A DNA stretch of 64,000 nt from Rhizobium giardinii bv. giardinii H152 (GCF_000379605.1 NZ_KB902691.1:311056-375055), one strand, 5' to 3'; positions 1 through 9,086 are shown, numbered from the stretch's first letter. The notes: generated by a model not told the origin, from the letters alone. Program-made: numbers and translations.

Positions 1-137
1 AACGTGGACTTGCCGCAGCCGGAAGGACCGACGAGCGCGACGAAGCTGCCCTTCTCGATGCTGAGGTCGATGTTCTTCAGCGCGTGGTAGGCGCCGTAAT
101 ATTTGTTGACGCCCGAGAGTTCGATCTGCTTGGTCAT
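1..137 (-). CDS. Sugar ABC transporter ATP-binding protein (N-terminal part only)
   Basis: This is the first 45 codons of an ABC ATPase; the rest lies beyond the window edge. The translation begins [20 protein letters not shown] and reaches a complete Walker A motif, GPSGCGKST, just before the edge. This spacing is typical of UgpC/MalK/MsmK-type sugar importers. The ATG overlaps the stop of the upstream permease in an ATGA arrangement (134-137), so it is translationally coupled as the last visible gene of the sugar operon. It should hydrolyse ATP on the cytoplasmic face to drive the two permeases encoded upstream. The substrate cannot be told from this fragment. Confidence 0.9.
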   Translation of the reverse strand, partial: MTKQIELSGVNKYYGAYHALKNIDLSIEKGSFVALVGPSGCGKST

Positions 138-961
138 TTGATGGCTCCCGAGGTAAGGCCGGAGACGATGCGCCGCTGCAGCAGCACGAAGATGGCGAGA
201 ATGGGGGTCACGTAGATCGTGGCGTAGGCCATGATGTTGTTCCATTCATTGGTGTTCGGGCCCATGAAGGAATTGAGGCCGACGCTGGCTGGCTGAAGCT
301 CGATGTCCTGGATGATCGACTTGGAATAGACGAATTCGCCGAAGGCCTGCATGAAGATCAGGATGGCGCTCACCAATATGCCGTTGCGGGCAAGCGGCAG
401 GACGATATGGAAGAAAGCGCCGACACGCGAATTGCCGTCGACCAGCGCCGCCTCCTCCAGTTCCATCGGCACGGCCATGAAGGTGGCGCGCACCAGGACA
501 ACGAAGAACGGCATGCTTTTCGCGGCGATCGCGATGATCACGGCAAGACGCGGATAGTCCAACATGCCGAGTTGCGAAAAGCCGACGAAGATCGGCGTGA
601 TCATCAGCGACGCCGGCAGGACCTGCAGCATCAGGATCAGGAACAATCCGATATCGACCCAGCCATTGCGGTAGCGCGCCAGCACATAGGCGCAGCCGAC
701 GCCGAGCACCGTGATCAGCACCACGGCTCCGGAGGCGATGATAAGCGAATTCCAGAGATAGCGTCCCATGCCGCGGCTTTCCCAGACGAAGGCATAGGTG
801 CTCCACTGCGGCACCGACGGCCAGAAGGTCGGCGGCGTGGCGAACATCTCCGATCCGCTCTTCAGAGCGGTGATGTACATCCAGTAGAGCGGAAACAGAT
901 AGATCGCCGCCATGACGATTGCGATCAAAAGCATCAGGCGATTGCGGTTCGTCTCGGTCAT
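134..961 (-). CDS. Carbohydrate ABC transporter permease, MalG/UgpE type
   Basis: A 275-residue inner-membrane permease of the MalG class. Hydrophobic segments run through the protein, beginning at residues 10-30 with a short cytoplasmic N-terminus. Near residue 170 it has the EAA loop that docks with the ATPase ([10 protein letters not shown] followed by a conserved Gly and a FFHIVLPLA stretch). Length and layout match the second permease of CUT1 sugar importers. Its ATG overlaps the stop of the preceding permease (958-961) and its stop overlaps the ATPase start, so all three are tightly coupled. The neighbouring isomerase and dehydrogenase suggest a sugar or polyol; the exact substrate is unknown. 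Confidence 0.93.
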   Translation of the reverse strand: MTETNRNRLMLLIAIVMAAIYLFPLYWMYITALKSGSEMFATPPTFWPSVPQWSTYAFVWESRGMGRYLWNSLIIASGAVVLITVLGVGCAYVLARYRNGWVDIGLFLILMLQVLPASLMITPIFVGFSQLGMLDYPRLAVIIAIAAKSMPFFVVLVRATFMAVPMELEEAALVDGNSRVGAFFHIVLPLARNGILVSAILIFMQAFGEFVYSKSIIQDIELQPASVGLNSFMGPNTNEWNNIMAYATIYVTPILAIFVLLQRRIVSGLTSGAIK

Positions 962-1950
962 CCGCGCACCTCGTGACGTGTCGAGCGGACATAGACGACC
1001 GAGGCGATCATGACGAAGATGATCATCAGGACGGAAATCGTCGCGCCCTTGGCAAAGGCGTACTGTCGGAAGGACTGCTCCCAGGCCCAGTATTGCGTGA
1101 CGTTGGACGAATTGTTCGGCCCGCCGGAGGTGATCGCGGCAAAGAGGTCGAACTGCTGCAGCGTGAAGATCAGGCCAAGCGCGATGATGGCGCCGATGGT
1201 GGAGCGCATCATCGGCAGGGTGATGGTCCAGAAGCGCTGCCAGGCATTTGCGCCATCGAGTTCGGCGGCCTCGTAGAGATCGGCGGGGATACCGGAAAGA
1301 CCGACCGAGAGAAGGATCATGTTGAAGGCAGTGCCGAGCCAGATATTGGCCAGGATGACGGCATAGAGCGAATAGTTCGGATCCGAGCGCCAGAAGATAT
1401 TGCCTGAGATGACGCCACCTTCCCTCAGGATGAAGTTGAGCACACCGAAATCCCCCGACAGGATCCAGTTCCAGATGGCGCCGACGACGAGACCCGGCAT
1501 CACCCAGGAGACGAGGAACAGGCCGCGCAACCAGGAGGCGCCGGGAAAATTGACCCAGAAGAACAGCGCCAGCCCAAAGCCGATGAGGAACTGCCCGGCG
1601 ATCGAGCCGGCGACGAAGATCGCCGTATTGGCAAGGATCGGCAGCGTTTCCGGCTGCGCGAAAAGGTCGCGATAGTTCTTCAAGCCGACAAAGGGGCGCA
1701 TCAGCGTGCCGAGGCTGAACATGTCGACCTCCTGAAAGCTCATCAACACGTTGTAGAGCAGCGGCAGGCCCGCCATCAGGAACAGGAAACCGAGCGGAAA
1801 GGCGACCAGCACGATATCGAAACCGCGGCCGTCCCTGACACTGGAAAGAAGCCTCTTAATCGGGCCTCCGACGTCCCGAACGGGGTTGCCGGGCGCTTGC
1901 GCGGCAGGCAACCCCTTCCGGGAGGAAATGCTGGACGGCGCGTCCGCCAT
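958..1950 (-). CDS. Carbohydrate ABC transporter permease, MalF/UgpA type
   Basis: A permease of about 330 residues with six predicted membrane spans and an EAA loop (EAAELDGANAWQRFW then TLPMM) in its C-terminal third. The reading frame stays open further upstream to 2133, but that extension translates a palindromic repeat element and looks non-coding. I therefore start at the ATG at 1948-1950 (MADAPSSISS). A GGGGAGAGG Shine-Dalgarno-like stretch precedes it, and that stretch is itself the edge of the repeat. The N-terminal 30 residues are polar and low in complexity. It pairs with the MalG-type permease, which it overlaps by 4 bp. The family call is secure; the exact start is less so. Confidence 0.88.
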   Translation of the reverse strand: MADAPSSISSRKGLPAAQAPGNPVRDVGGPIKRLLSSVRDGRGFDIVLVAFPLGFLFLMAGLPLLYNVLMSFQEVDMFSLGTLMRPFVGLKNYRDLFAQPETLPILANTAIFVAGSIAGQFLIGFGLALFFWVNFPGASWLRGLFLVSWVMPGLVVGAIWNWILSGDFGVLNFILREGGVISGNIFWRSDPNYSLYAVILANIWLGTAFNMILLSVGLSGIPADLYEAAELDGANAWQRFWTITLPMMRSTIGAIIALGLIFTLQQFDLFAAITSGGPNNSSNVTQYWAWEQSFRQYAFAKGATISVLMIIFVMIASVVYVRSTRHEVRG

Positions 1951-1959
1951 CCGGTTCAA

Positions 1960-2117
1960 CCTCTCCCCGGCGGGGAGAAGGCGGCCCGAGGGGCCGGATG
2001 AGGGAGAGTGCGGCATAGCTGTCCTCGCTTGTGCTCGGGGCAGTCGCGTCGACCGACGCTCACATCCCCTCATCGTCTCGCTCTTCTCGGCTCTTCTCCC
2101 CGCCGGGGAGAAGAGCA
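1960..2117. repeat. GC-rich palindromic repeat element (rhizobial RIME/REP-like)
   Basis: The 194-bp gap between binding-protein and permease genes holds two related palindromes. One is TCTCCCC-GGC-GGGGAGA at 1962-1978. The other is a perfect 11-bp hairpin, CTCTTCTCCCC-gcc-GGGGAGAAGAG, at 2091-2115. Between them are GGCCC/GGGCC stems and ATGAGGG stretches. Such elements are common between rhizobial genes. Read from the minus strand, the 2091-2115 hairpin directly follows the binding-protein stop. It could stabilise or attenuate the transcript so that binding protein exceeds permease, as is usual for such operons. Confidence 0.75.
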
Positions 2118-2144
2118 ACAAGAGCCGCTTCATCGCCCGTCAGA

Positions 2145-3377
2145 TCAGCCCAGGACAGCCTTGATCTTTTCGGCGGCCTGATCAAGCGCGTCCTTCGGGC
2201 TCGCCTGGCCGGTCAAGGCGGCCTGAATGGCATCCTGGATCGCCTTGGAGATCTTCGGCCATTCCGGATGCGGGCCGCGGGGCTTTGCATATTTCAACTG
2301 TTCGAGGAACACCTTGAGGGCCGCGTCCTTGAGCGGCTGGCCGGTCTCGGGGATCGAGATGTCGGAGCGGGCCGGAAGCTGGCCGTAGTTCTTGAACATC
2401 TTGTCGTCCTGCGAGGCGAAGAATTCGAGCGCCTTGAAGGCCTCTGCCGGATGCTTGGACGAAGCGAAAATCGCCCAGTTGAAGTCGCCCATGGCCGAGG
2501 AGCGTTCGGCGCCTTCCTTCGGCACCGGAAGCAGCGTCACGCCCCAGTCGAACTTCGCCTCCTGCGTCATGCGGTCGAGTTCCCACGGGCCCGAGATCGC
2601 CATGGCGGCATTCCCGGAATTGAAGGTACCGGTCGAATCCCACTGACCGCGCGTCAGCGTATCGGGCGAAGCGAGCTTTTCATCGATGATCGTCTTCCAG
2701 ATTTCGAGCGCTTTTACTGCGCCCTCGGCATTGATGTTCTCATAGCTGCCGCCACCCATCTGCGCCCAGGGCAGGAACTGGAAGGTGCCCTCCTCGTTGG
2801 CCTTGGCCGAAAACGCGAGGCCATAGACGTTGGCAGCAGGATCGGTCAGCTTGCGCGCCGCATCCACCAGTTCGTCCCAGGTCTGTGGCGGCTTGCTGGG
2901 ATCAAGCCCCTTCACCTTGAACATGTCCTTGTTGTAGTAAAGCGCGATGGTGTTGGTGGCCTTCGGCACACCGTAATATTTGCCGTCCCACTCGACCGAT
3001 TTCAGCGGCCCGGGGAAATAGTTCTCCGGCTTGATGACGGTCGATTTGGAGATCATGTCGGTGAGATCGAGAAAGGCGCCGCGCGACGAAAACAGCGCGT
3101 GTTCCGGATTGTCGATGGCAATGATGTCCGGCGCCTGGCCCGTCGAATAGGCGCGCATGGCCTCGCTGACGACATCATCGAACTGGATCTGCCGGTACTC
3201 TATCTGGATGCCGTTGTTGAGCTTGTTGAACTCGGCCACCAGATTTGGCGCCGGCTGAATATCACGGTCGAGCGACCAGACGGTCAATTTCACGTCTTCC
3301 GCCTTGGCGGACAGGCCAAACAGCGACACGCCTGCAAGCGCCAGCGCGCCAATGACTGCATATTTGCGGATACCCAT
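2145..3377 (-). CDS. Extracellular sugar-binding protein of ABC importer (family 1)
   Basis: A periplasmic solute-binding protein of 410 residues in the chosen frame. I chose the ATG at 3375-3377 because AGGAGG lies 6 bp upstream; an upstream in-frame ATG at 3401 has no such site. The N-terminus is a Sec signal peptide ([20 protein letters not shown], cleavage near LSAKA-ED). The mature part resembles the MalE/UgpB family, with the start [20 protein letters not shown], and the length is normal. It lies between the isomerase gene and the permeases and is separated from the permeases by the palindromic element. The sugar bound cannot be predicted from sequence alone. Confidence 0.92.
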   Translation of the reverse strand: MGIRKYAVIGALALAGVSLFGLSAKAEDVKLTVWSLDRDIQPAPNLVAEFNKLNNGIQIEYRQIQFDDVVSEAMRAYSTGQAPDIIAIDNPEHALFSSRGAFLDLTDMISKSTVIKPENYFPGPLKSVEWDGKYYGVPKATNTIALYYNKDMFKVKGLDPSKPPQTWDELVDAARKLTDPAANVYGLAFSAKANEEGTFQFLPWAQMGGGSYENINAEGAVKALEIWKTIIDEKLASPDTLTRGQWDSTGTFNSGNAAMAISGPWELDRMTQEAKFDWGVTLLPVPKEGAERSSAMGDFNWAIFASSKHPAEAFKALEFFASQDDKMFKNYGQLPARSDISIPETGQPLKDAALKVFLEQLKYAKPRGPHPEWPKISKAIQDAIQAALTGQASPKDALDQAAEKIKAVLG

Positions 3378-3456
3378 CGTTTCCTCCTGTTGGTTATCCA
3401 TTGTCGGCCGTCATCCTCCATGCCGGCCTTCTTCAGTCCATTCCAGTCAGTTCAGA

Positions 3457-3496
3457 CCCGCCTGACTGGTCAGGCCGGCCTGATCAATCAGGCGGG
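3457..3496 (-). terminator. Nested palindrome overlapping the isomerase stop codon
   Basis: CCCGCCTGA (3457-3465) and TCAGGCGGG (3488-3496) form a perfect 9-bp inverted repeat. They enclose a second palindrome, CAGGCCGGCCTG (3471-3482). The outer arm includes the TGA stop of the isomerase gene. There is no U-tract, so it is more likely an mRNA processing or stability hairpin ahead of the binding-protein gene than a full terminator. Confidence 0.5.
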
Positions 3497-4390
3497 ATCG
3501 ACGACGAAGTCGCCGCCCCGGCAAGCCTTCAGATAGTTGAGGCCATGCACCTGGCCGGTCATTTCCAGCTGATCGCGATAGACCGGGTCGTGCCAGCCCT
3601 CGATGTCGATGGAACCGGACCAGCCGGCAAGGCGCAGTTCGGAAATGACATCCGTCCAATTGGTGTCGCCGAAGCCCGGCGTGCGCATGAAGACGAATTT
3701 CTCCTTGCCGAAAATGCCGTGCTCGCGGATGACGTCCCAGCGGATCGTCGCGTCCTTGCCGTGCACATGGAAAATCTTGTGTGCCCATTTGCGGATCTGC
3801 GGGATGGGCTCGATCAGATAGACCATCTGGTGGCAGGGCTCCCATTCAAGACCGATGTGATCGTCCGGCGTTTCGTTGAAGATCAGCTCCCAGGCGTCCG
3901 GATTGTGGGCAATGTTCCAGTCGCCCGTCGCCCAGTTGCCATCCATGGCGCAGTTTTCAAAGGCAATCCTGATGCCCTTGTCGGCGGCGCGCTTGGCAAG
4001 TTCGCTCCACACCTCCTTGTAGCGCGGCAGGCTGTCAGTCAGCGGTTTGTTGCGAATTCTTCCCGTAAAGCCGGCGACGCAGGTGGCGCCAAAATGGTGG
4101 GCGTTGTCGATGCAGTCTTTCCAGCCCTGCAGCGTGTCGCGATCGATATCCGTCGTCTCCAGGGGGTTGCCGAACATGCCGAGCGTCGAGATAGTGATGT
4201 CGCGGTCGCCGATCGCCTCGACACAGCGCTTGCCGAGATCGGCGAGATTCTGGCCGTTGGTCGTCTGCCAGAAGAAGGGCTCGAAGCTTTCGAAGCCCAT
4301 TCCGGCAATCTCGCCGATGCGTGTCGCAGCCTTGCCGCCGGATGCGCTGATCATGGTGCCGATGCGAATGGCTTTTGCCGGATTGCTCAT
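3488..4390 (-). CDS. Sugar phosphate isomerase/epimerase (xylose-isomerase-like TIM barrel)
   Basis: A 300-residue protein of the AP-endonuclease-2 / xylose-isomerase-like TIM-barrel family. Metal-site segments visible in order include GFESFEPFFWQ near the N-terminus, a conserved ENC in the middle, LEWEPCHQ, HVHGKDA and SIDIEGWHDP towards the C-terminus. I chose the ATG at 4388-4390 over a TTG one codon upstream; AGGA lies at a suitable distance. It starts 13 bp after the Gfo/Idh/MocA gene and precedes the binding protein, so it belongs to the sugar operon. It probably isomerises or epimerises the oxidised sugar made by its neighbour. The actual substrate is unknown. Confidence 0.85.
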   Translation of the reverse strand: MSNPAKAIRIGTMISASGGKAATRIGEIAGMGFESFEPFFWQTTNGQNLADLGKRCVEAIGDRDITISTLGMFGNPLETTDIDRDTLQGWKDCIDNAHHFGATCVAGFTGRIRNKPLTDSLPRYKEVWSELAKRAADKGIRIAFENCAMDGNWATGDWNIAHNPDAWELIFNETPDDHIGLEWEPCHQMVYLIEPIPQIRKWAHKIFHVHGKDATIRWDVIREHGIFGKEKFVFMRTPGFGDTNWTDVISELRLAGWSGSIDIEGWHDPVYRDQLEMTGQVHGLNYLKACRGGDFVVDPA

Positions 4391-4403
4391 CAAGGGGTCC
4401 TGT

Positions 4404-5426
4404 TCATAGGGTCACGCGCTGCCGGGTGCGGGCGCTTTCGATCGCCGCAAACACCATGGCAAGGCTGTTGATATTGTCGTTGCTTGCCGTTTCCGGCGTG
4501 CGGCCGGTTTTGATGGCGGTGAGGAAGTCGGCGATGACGCTGGCATGGCCATGGGTCTCGGCCACGTTTGCGGGCTCCGGGACAAGGACGCTATCGACCG
4601 GCCGAAGAAACCCTTCCGTGCCTGATACCCTGTGTGCCTGAAAATCCTCGGCACCATCCCAGAGCAGCGTGCCCTGCGTGCCGATGATCCGCCACCGGCT
4701 TTCCCAGCTGGTATTGGCACCTTCGGCACACCACGAGCCGCGATAGGTGAAGGTGACGTCGTCGGAAAACTCGAAAATCGCATTGGCCGCTGCCCCATGC
4801 GCATACCACGAGCCGCGCGGGTTGCTTTCGTGGCAATAGACCGCGACCGGCGCCTTGTCGGCGACGAAGCGGGCGGCGTCGAAGGTGTGGATCGCCATGT
4901 CGAGCAAGAGCACATTGTCCATCTCTTCACGGAAACCGCCGAAATGCGCGCCGATGAAGAAATCGCAATGGATGGCGGTGAGCTCGCCGAGCGCGCCGCT
5001 TTCGACAAGCCGGCGGATGCGACGGATGCCCGCGATGAAGCGCCGGTTCTGGACAATGGCATGGACTTTGCCGGCAGCAGCAGCCTGGGCGATCATTGCC
5101 CGCCCCTCCTGGATCGAGGAAGCCATCGGCTTCTCGCTCAGCACGTGGCATCCATGCGCCAGAGCGGTCGCAACGACGTGGTGACGGGCGGACGGAATGA
5201 CCACATCGAAAACCACGTCTGCCGCTGTTTCGGCAAGCACGGCTGCGAGGTCGGAACCAATGACTGCGTCCGTCAGACCGAACTCTCCGGCAAGCGACTT
5301 AGCGGCCGCCGGATTGACGTCGACAAGGCCAACGACCTCGACCTCCGCTCTGATGTCAGGGGTATCCGCGACCGCCTTCAGCCAACCTCTGGCCATAGCT
5401 CCGCACCCGCACAAAACTGCACGCAA
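4404..5426 (-). CDS. Gfo/Idh/MocA-family NAD(P)-dependent oxidoreductase
   Basis: A 340-residue sugar dehydrogenase of the Gfo/Idh/MocA family. The N-terminal Rossmann segment is CGCGAMARGWLKAV, followed by the family motif SEKPMA near residue 98. The C-terminal half is the alpha/beta substrate domain. The start is not ATG. GGAGGAG lies 6 bp before an ATT and 9 bp before the TTG at 5424-5426; I annotate the TTG. It is the first gene of the minus-strand sugar operon, directly downstream of the LacI-type operator at 5475-5492. It likely oxidises the imported sugar or polyol; the substrate cannot be assigned. Confidence 0.87.
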   Translation of the reverse strand: MRAVLCGCGAMARGWLKAVADTPDIRAEVEVVGLVDVNPAAAKSLAGEFGLTDAVIGSDLAAVLAETAADVVFDVVIPSARHHVVATALAHGCHVLSEKPMASSIQEGRAMIAQAAAAGKVHAIVQNRRFIAGIRRIRRLVESGALGELTAIHCDFFIGAHFGGFREEMDNVLLLDMAIHTFDAARFVADKAPVAVYCHESNPRGSWYAHGAAANAIFEFSDDVTFTYRGSWCAEGANTSWESRWRIIGTQGTLLWDGAEDFQAHRVSGTEGFLRPVDSVLVPEPANVAETHGHASVIADFLTAIKTGRTPETASNDNINSLAMVFAAIESARTRQRVTL

Positions 5427-5474
5427 AATGGGATTCTCCTCCGGAAAGTCTACGGTTTTCGCTCCTTTTCGCCA

Positions 5475-5492
5475 ACCGTAAACGTTTACGGT
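5475..5492. promoter_or_regulatory. LacI-family operator (perfect 18-bp palindrome)
   Basis: ACCGTAAACGTTTACGGT is a perfect palindrome centred on CG at 5483/5484, the classical form of LacI/GalR operators. It lies about 50 bp upstream of the dehydrogenase start and 76 bp upstream of the LacI-type regulator. It most likely mediates both repression of the operon and autoregulation. Confidence 0.88.
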
Positions 5493-5567
5493 ACTATGAT
5501 CGAATTTTGAAACGTGTCAATAGATGGAAATCGGGCACACCGGATTCTCAAGTTGAAAGCGGGTGGA

Positions 5568-6605
5568 ATGACAGGCATACGCAGGCTCGCGCAGCATCTG
5601 GACATTTCGATCGGAACCGTTTCCCGCGCCCTGAACGGACGTCCGGACGTCAACGAAGAAACCCGCAAAAGAGTACTCGAAGCGGCCGCAGAACTCGGCT
5701 ATGTGCCCAACCAGTCCGGCCGCAGCCTGCGCCAGGGCACGACCAACATCATCGGCTTCATGATGCAGACCGGCGCCGAAATCACCGGTCAGGGCGACAC
5801 CTTCTTCATGAGCGTCTTCGACGGCGTCCAGACGGTCTTTGCCCGCCACCGCCTCGATCTCGTCGCCCTCCTCTGTTCATCGCAGGAGGACCCGGACGAC
5901 TATCTCCGGCGCGTCGTCGCCCGCGGTTTCGCCGACGGGCTCATCCTTTCGGCTACCCAACGGCACGACCCACGTCTGGAATTTCTCGCCAAGCGCAAGA
6001 TCCCCTTCGCCACGCTCGGGCGCAGCCTCACGGATGTCGGCCAGCCATGGCTCGATCTTGATTTCGAAGGCATGGCCCAGACTGCGATCGACAGGCTGGT
6101 CGAAAGAGGCCATCAGCGGATCGCCGTGACGAGGCCGCATGACGACGTCAACCTCGGCTATATCTTCGTCGATCAGGCCGCCAGCGCGCTTGAAGCCCAC
6201 GGCCTTTTTCTCGACCCCGATCTCATCTTCCGCTCGACACCCAACGAGGCAGGCGGCTACCGGATCGCGCGCGAGCTTTTGTCGAAGAAGGACCGGCCGA
6301 CGGCAATATTGCTGGTCAACGAGAGCATCGCGATCGGATTTTACCGCGGATTGAGCGAAGCCGGCCTGAAGCCGGGGCGCGATATAGCGGTGATTGGCCG
6401 CCACAGCCCGCAGACGCATTTCCTGTCGCCCAGCCTTACCGGCTTCGAACTCTCGCGGCGTGATCTCGGCATCGCCCTGGCGGAAGCGCTGCTGGCAACC
6501 ATGCCGGCCTTCAGCCATTTTTACCCGAATGCGGAACTGCGCAAGATCTGGCATGAAGAGCTGATTGAAGGCGAAAGCGATGCCTTCCTGTTGCCTCATG
6601 GTTGA
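5568..6605 (+). CDS. LacI-family transcriptional repressor of the sugar operon
   Basis: A 345-residue regulator in the chosen frame. The helix-turn-helix starts at once (MTGIRRLAQHLDISIGTVSR, then ALNGRPDVNEETR and the hinge region LGYVPNQSGRSLRQG). A periplasmic-binding-protein-like effector domain fills the rest. The frame is open back to a GTG at 5514, but the ATG at 5568 puts the HTH at the very N-terminus as in nearly all LacI proteins. It is divergent from the sugar catabolism and import operon, and a perfect LacI-type palindrome lies between them. It should release the operator on binding the imported sugar or a metabolite of it. The effector is unknown. Confidence 0.92.
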   Translation: MTGIRRLAQHLDISIGTVSRALNGRPDVNEETRKRVLEAAAELGYVPNQSGRSLRQGTTNIIGFMMQTGAEITGQGDTFFMSVFDGVQTVFARHRLDLVALLCSSQEDPDDYLRRVVARGFADGLILSATQRHDPRLEFLAKRKIPFATLGRSLTDVGQPWLDLDFEGMAQTAIDRLVERGHQRIAVTRPHDDVNLGYIFVDQAASALEAHGLFLDPDLIFRSTPNEAGGYRIARELLSKKDRPTAILLVNESIAIGFYRGLSEAGLKPGRDIAVIGRHSPQTHFLSPSLTGFELSRRDLGIALAEALLATMPAFSHFYPNAELRKIWHEELIEGESDAFLLPHG

Positions 6606-6708
6606 TCGGCACCCGAGCCGCAGCAACGGCCATTCTTCGCGACTTGAACACCGGCAGTATCCGGTGCAGAGCAGGAAGGCCCACCTCTGACACTGGAAAA
6701 CAGCCCAC

Positions 6709-8040
6709 ATGCCAGGCCCCGTGCTCGACCCGATTGAAACCGATCACATCCTGCCGAAAAAAGCCGGCGTCGTCGTCATCGGCGGCGGCATCATCGGCAC
6801 AAGCACGGCGCTGTTCCTTGCCGAACGCGGCGTCGACGTCGTGCTCTGCGAGAAGGGCGCGCTCGGCGGCGAGCAATCCAGCCGCAACTGGGGCTGGGTC
6901 CGGGTCATGGGCCGCGACCGGCGGGAAATTCCGCTGGCGATCGAATCCCTGAAAATCTGGGATGGATTGGACGCACGGGTCAGCGGCCAGACCGGGTTTC
7001 GCCGTTCCGGAATTCTCTATATCTCGCAAACCGAGACCGATATCGCCAATCGCGACGCCTGGTTGAAACTTGCGCAGGCGCATGGGCTGGACACGCGCCA
7101 GATCGGCCCCGACGAGACAGCGGCCGTGATGCTCGGCTCCGGGCAGCGATACAAGGGCGCGCTCTACACGCCAAGCGACGGCCGCGCCGAACCGCAAAAG
7201 GCCGTGCCGGCGATCGCGGCGGGCGCGCGCCGGGCCGGTGCCCGCATCCTGACAGGCTGCGCCGTCCGCGGCATCGAAAGGAACGCCGGCCGGGTCAGCG
7301 CCGTCATTACCGAGAAGGGCCGCATCGAGACATCCGCCGTCGTGCTTGCCGGCGGCGCCTGGTCGCGGCTGTTCTGCAAGGGTCTCGGCATCCGGCTGCC
7401 GCAACTGAAAGTGCGCAACTCGGTGCTGCGCACCGGCGCGGTGAACCGGGGGCCGGATGGCGCGGGCGCCACAGCCACCTTTGCCTATCGGAAACGGCTG
7501 GACGGCGGCTACACGATCGCCAATGGCGGCATCAACATGCATGCGCTGGTGCCGGACAGTTTTGCCTTCTTCCGCGAGTTCCAACCCGCCAGGAAAGCCG
7601 AGGGCGACGCGGTGCAGCTCAGTCTCAGCGCTCGAAGCTGGCAGGAACTGTTCGAAATCGCCGCAGTCTCCCTCGACCGGCCCGGCGCATTCGAGCGGCA
7701 TCGGATACTCGATCCGAAACCGGATGGCAGAGCCGCCTTGAACGCGCTGCGGGCGGCCACGGAAGCCCTGCCGGTGCTGCGCGATGCGAAAGTGGAACAG
7801 GTCTGGGCCGGCCTGATCGACGTGACGCCGGATGCGGTGCCGGTCATCTCCACGCTCGACGGTCTTCCCGGACTGGTCATTGCGACGGGATTTTCAGGTC
7901 ATGGCTTCGGCATCGGCCCGGGCGCGGGGCACCTCACTGCCGATCTGGTCACGGGCAACACACCGATCGTCGATCCCGCACCCTTTCGCTTCTCCCGCTT
8001 TTCCGACGGCACCCCGATCGAAATTGCGCCGCGGGTCTGA
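6709..8040 (+). CDS. FAD-dependent oxidoreductase, DadA/DAO family
   Basis: A 443-residue flavoprotein of the D-amino-acid dehydrogenase / glycine oxidase superfamily. The FAD-binding Rossmann motif is VVVIGGGIIGTSTALFLAE at residues 20-38, with an acidic end of the second strand (LCEKG). The C-terminal FAD motif is GFSGHGFGIGPGAGHL. No signal peptide or membrane span is seen. It follows the LacI gene by 103 bp on the same strand but sits apart from the neighbouring operons. Likely substrates are amino acids or N-methylated amino acids, since the flanking clusters deal with these. The family is sure; the substrate is not. Confidence 0.82.
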   Translation: MPGPVLDPIETDHILPKKAGVVVIGGGIIGTSTALFLAERGVDVVLCEKGALGGEQSSRNWGWVRVMGRDRREIPLAIESLKIWDGLDARVSGQTGFRRSGILYISQTETDIANRDAWLKLAQAHGLDTRQIGPDETAAVMLGSGQRYKGALYTPSDGRAEPQKAVPAIAAGARRAGARILTGCAVRGIERNAGRVSAVITEKGRIETSAVVLAGGAWSRLFCKGLGIRLPQLKVRNSVLRTGAVNRGPDGAGATATFAYRKRLDGGYTIANGGINMHALVPDSFAFFREFQPARKAEGDAVQLSLSARSWQELFEIAAVSLDRPGAFERHRILDPKPDGRAALNALRAATEALPVLRDAKVEQVWAGLIDVTPDAVPVISTLDGLPGLVIATGFSGHGFGIGPGAGHLTADLVTGNTPIVDPAPFRFSRFSDGTPIEIAPRV

Positions 8041-8137
8041 TCGTCGGCGCGTAGATGCGGTCAGAGCTTGAGGATATCGGCGGCGGTCGGCATGACCTGT
8101 CGCCGGGGCGGCCCTTCGCTGCGCCACAAACAAAAAA

Positions 8138-8162
8138 CCCCGGTGGCGTGACGCCACCGGGG
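8138..8162 (-). terminator. Rho-independent terminator of purU
   Basis: CCCCGGTGGCGT and ACGCCACCGGGG form a perfect 12-bp stem around a single base; in practice the inner pairs open to make a loop. On the minus strand the stem is followed by TTTTTTGTTT (8128-8137), the U-tract of an intrinsic terminator. It closes the minus-strand gmaS-purU transcript 40 bp after the purU stop. Confidence 0.88.
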
Positions 8163-8201
8163 ATTCGATATTCCAGCGATGTCGGCGGGAGAAAAGTTGG
8201 A

Positions 8202-9086
8202 TCAGCCCATGCGCTCCGAAGCGAAGGAGCCCGGGCTTGCCGGGAAGACGACGGTGCGGTTGCCGTTGATGAAGGTGCGGTGATGGATATGCGCGTGCAC
8301 GGCGCGTGCCAGCACCTGGCTTTCGACGTCGCGACCGATCGAAACGTAGTCTTCGGCCGATTGCGCATGGGTGATGCGGGCGATGTCCTGCTCGATGATC
8401 GGACCTTCGTCGAGATCCGCGGTAACATAGTGCGCCGTCGCGCCGATCAGCTTCACGCCGCGCTCATAGGCCTGCTTGTAGGGATTAGCGCCCTTGAATG
8501 ACGGCAGGAAGGAGTGGTGGATGTTGATGATCTGGCCGGACATCTTCTGGCAAATTGCATCGGACAGGATCTGCATGTAGCGGGCCAGTACGATCAGCTC
8601 CGTACCGGTCTGCTCGACCACGTCCATCATGCGGGCCTCGGCCTGGGCCTTGTTGGCCTTGGTGACCGGAATGTGATGGAATGGGATATCGTGGTTGACG
8701 ACGACCTTCTGGTAGTCGAAGTGGTTGGAAATGACGCCGACGATGTCGATCGGCAGGGCACCGATCTTCCAGCGATAGAGCAGATCGTTGAGGCAATGGC
8801 CGAACCGCGACACCATCAAAAGCACCTTCATGCGATGTTCGCTATCACGAATGTCGGCGACCATACCGAAGCGGGACTTCACCGCCTCGAAACCGGCCGT
8901 CAGCTTTTCGAGCGAAGCACCTTCCTGGCTGATGAAGGTCAGGCGCATGAAGAACAGGCCGGTCTCCATGTCATCGAACTGCGAGCTGTCGGTGATGTAG
9001 CAGCCCTCCTCCGCAAGGTAACCGGTGATCGCCGCAACAATGCCGCGGGTGGATTTGCAGGAAACAGTCAGCACATAGCTTTTCAT
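8202..9086 (-). CDS. purU: Formyltetrahydrofolate deformylase
   Basis: A 294-residue enzyme that hydrolyses 10-formyl-tetrahydrofolate to formate and tetrahydrofolate in the cytoplasm. An N-terminal ACT-type regulatory domain (SYVLTVSCKSTRGIVAAITG) is followed by the formyltransferase fold with NIHHSFLPSFKGANPYKQAY, which includes the conserved His, and GATAHYVTADLDEGPII near the C-terminus. Length is normal for the family. It is the last gene of the gmaS-glx side of the cluster. In that context it fits disposal of the one-carbon units released by N-demethylation, recycling tetrahydrofolate. A biosynthetic purine role is less likely given the neighbours. Confidence 0.94.
   Translation of the reverse strand: MKSYVLTVSCKSTRGIVAAITGYLAEEGCYITDSSQFDDMETGLFFMRLTFISQEGASLEKLTAGFEAVKSRFGMVADIRDSEHRMKVLLMVSRFGHCLNDLLYRWKIGALPIDIVGVISNHFDYQKVVVNHDIPFHHIPVTKANKAQAEARMMDVVEQTGTELIVLARYMQILSDAICQKMSGQIINIHHSFLPSFKGANPYKQAYERGVKLIGATAHYVTADLDEGPIIEQDIARITHAQSAEDYVSIGRDVESQVLARAVHAHIHHRTFINGNRTVVFPASPGSFASERMG

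Noticed and set aside
1951-2133. N-terminal extension of the MalF-type permease
   Set aside because: It translates a palindromic repeat element, is absent from the family, and a better-placed start exists at 1950.
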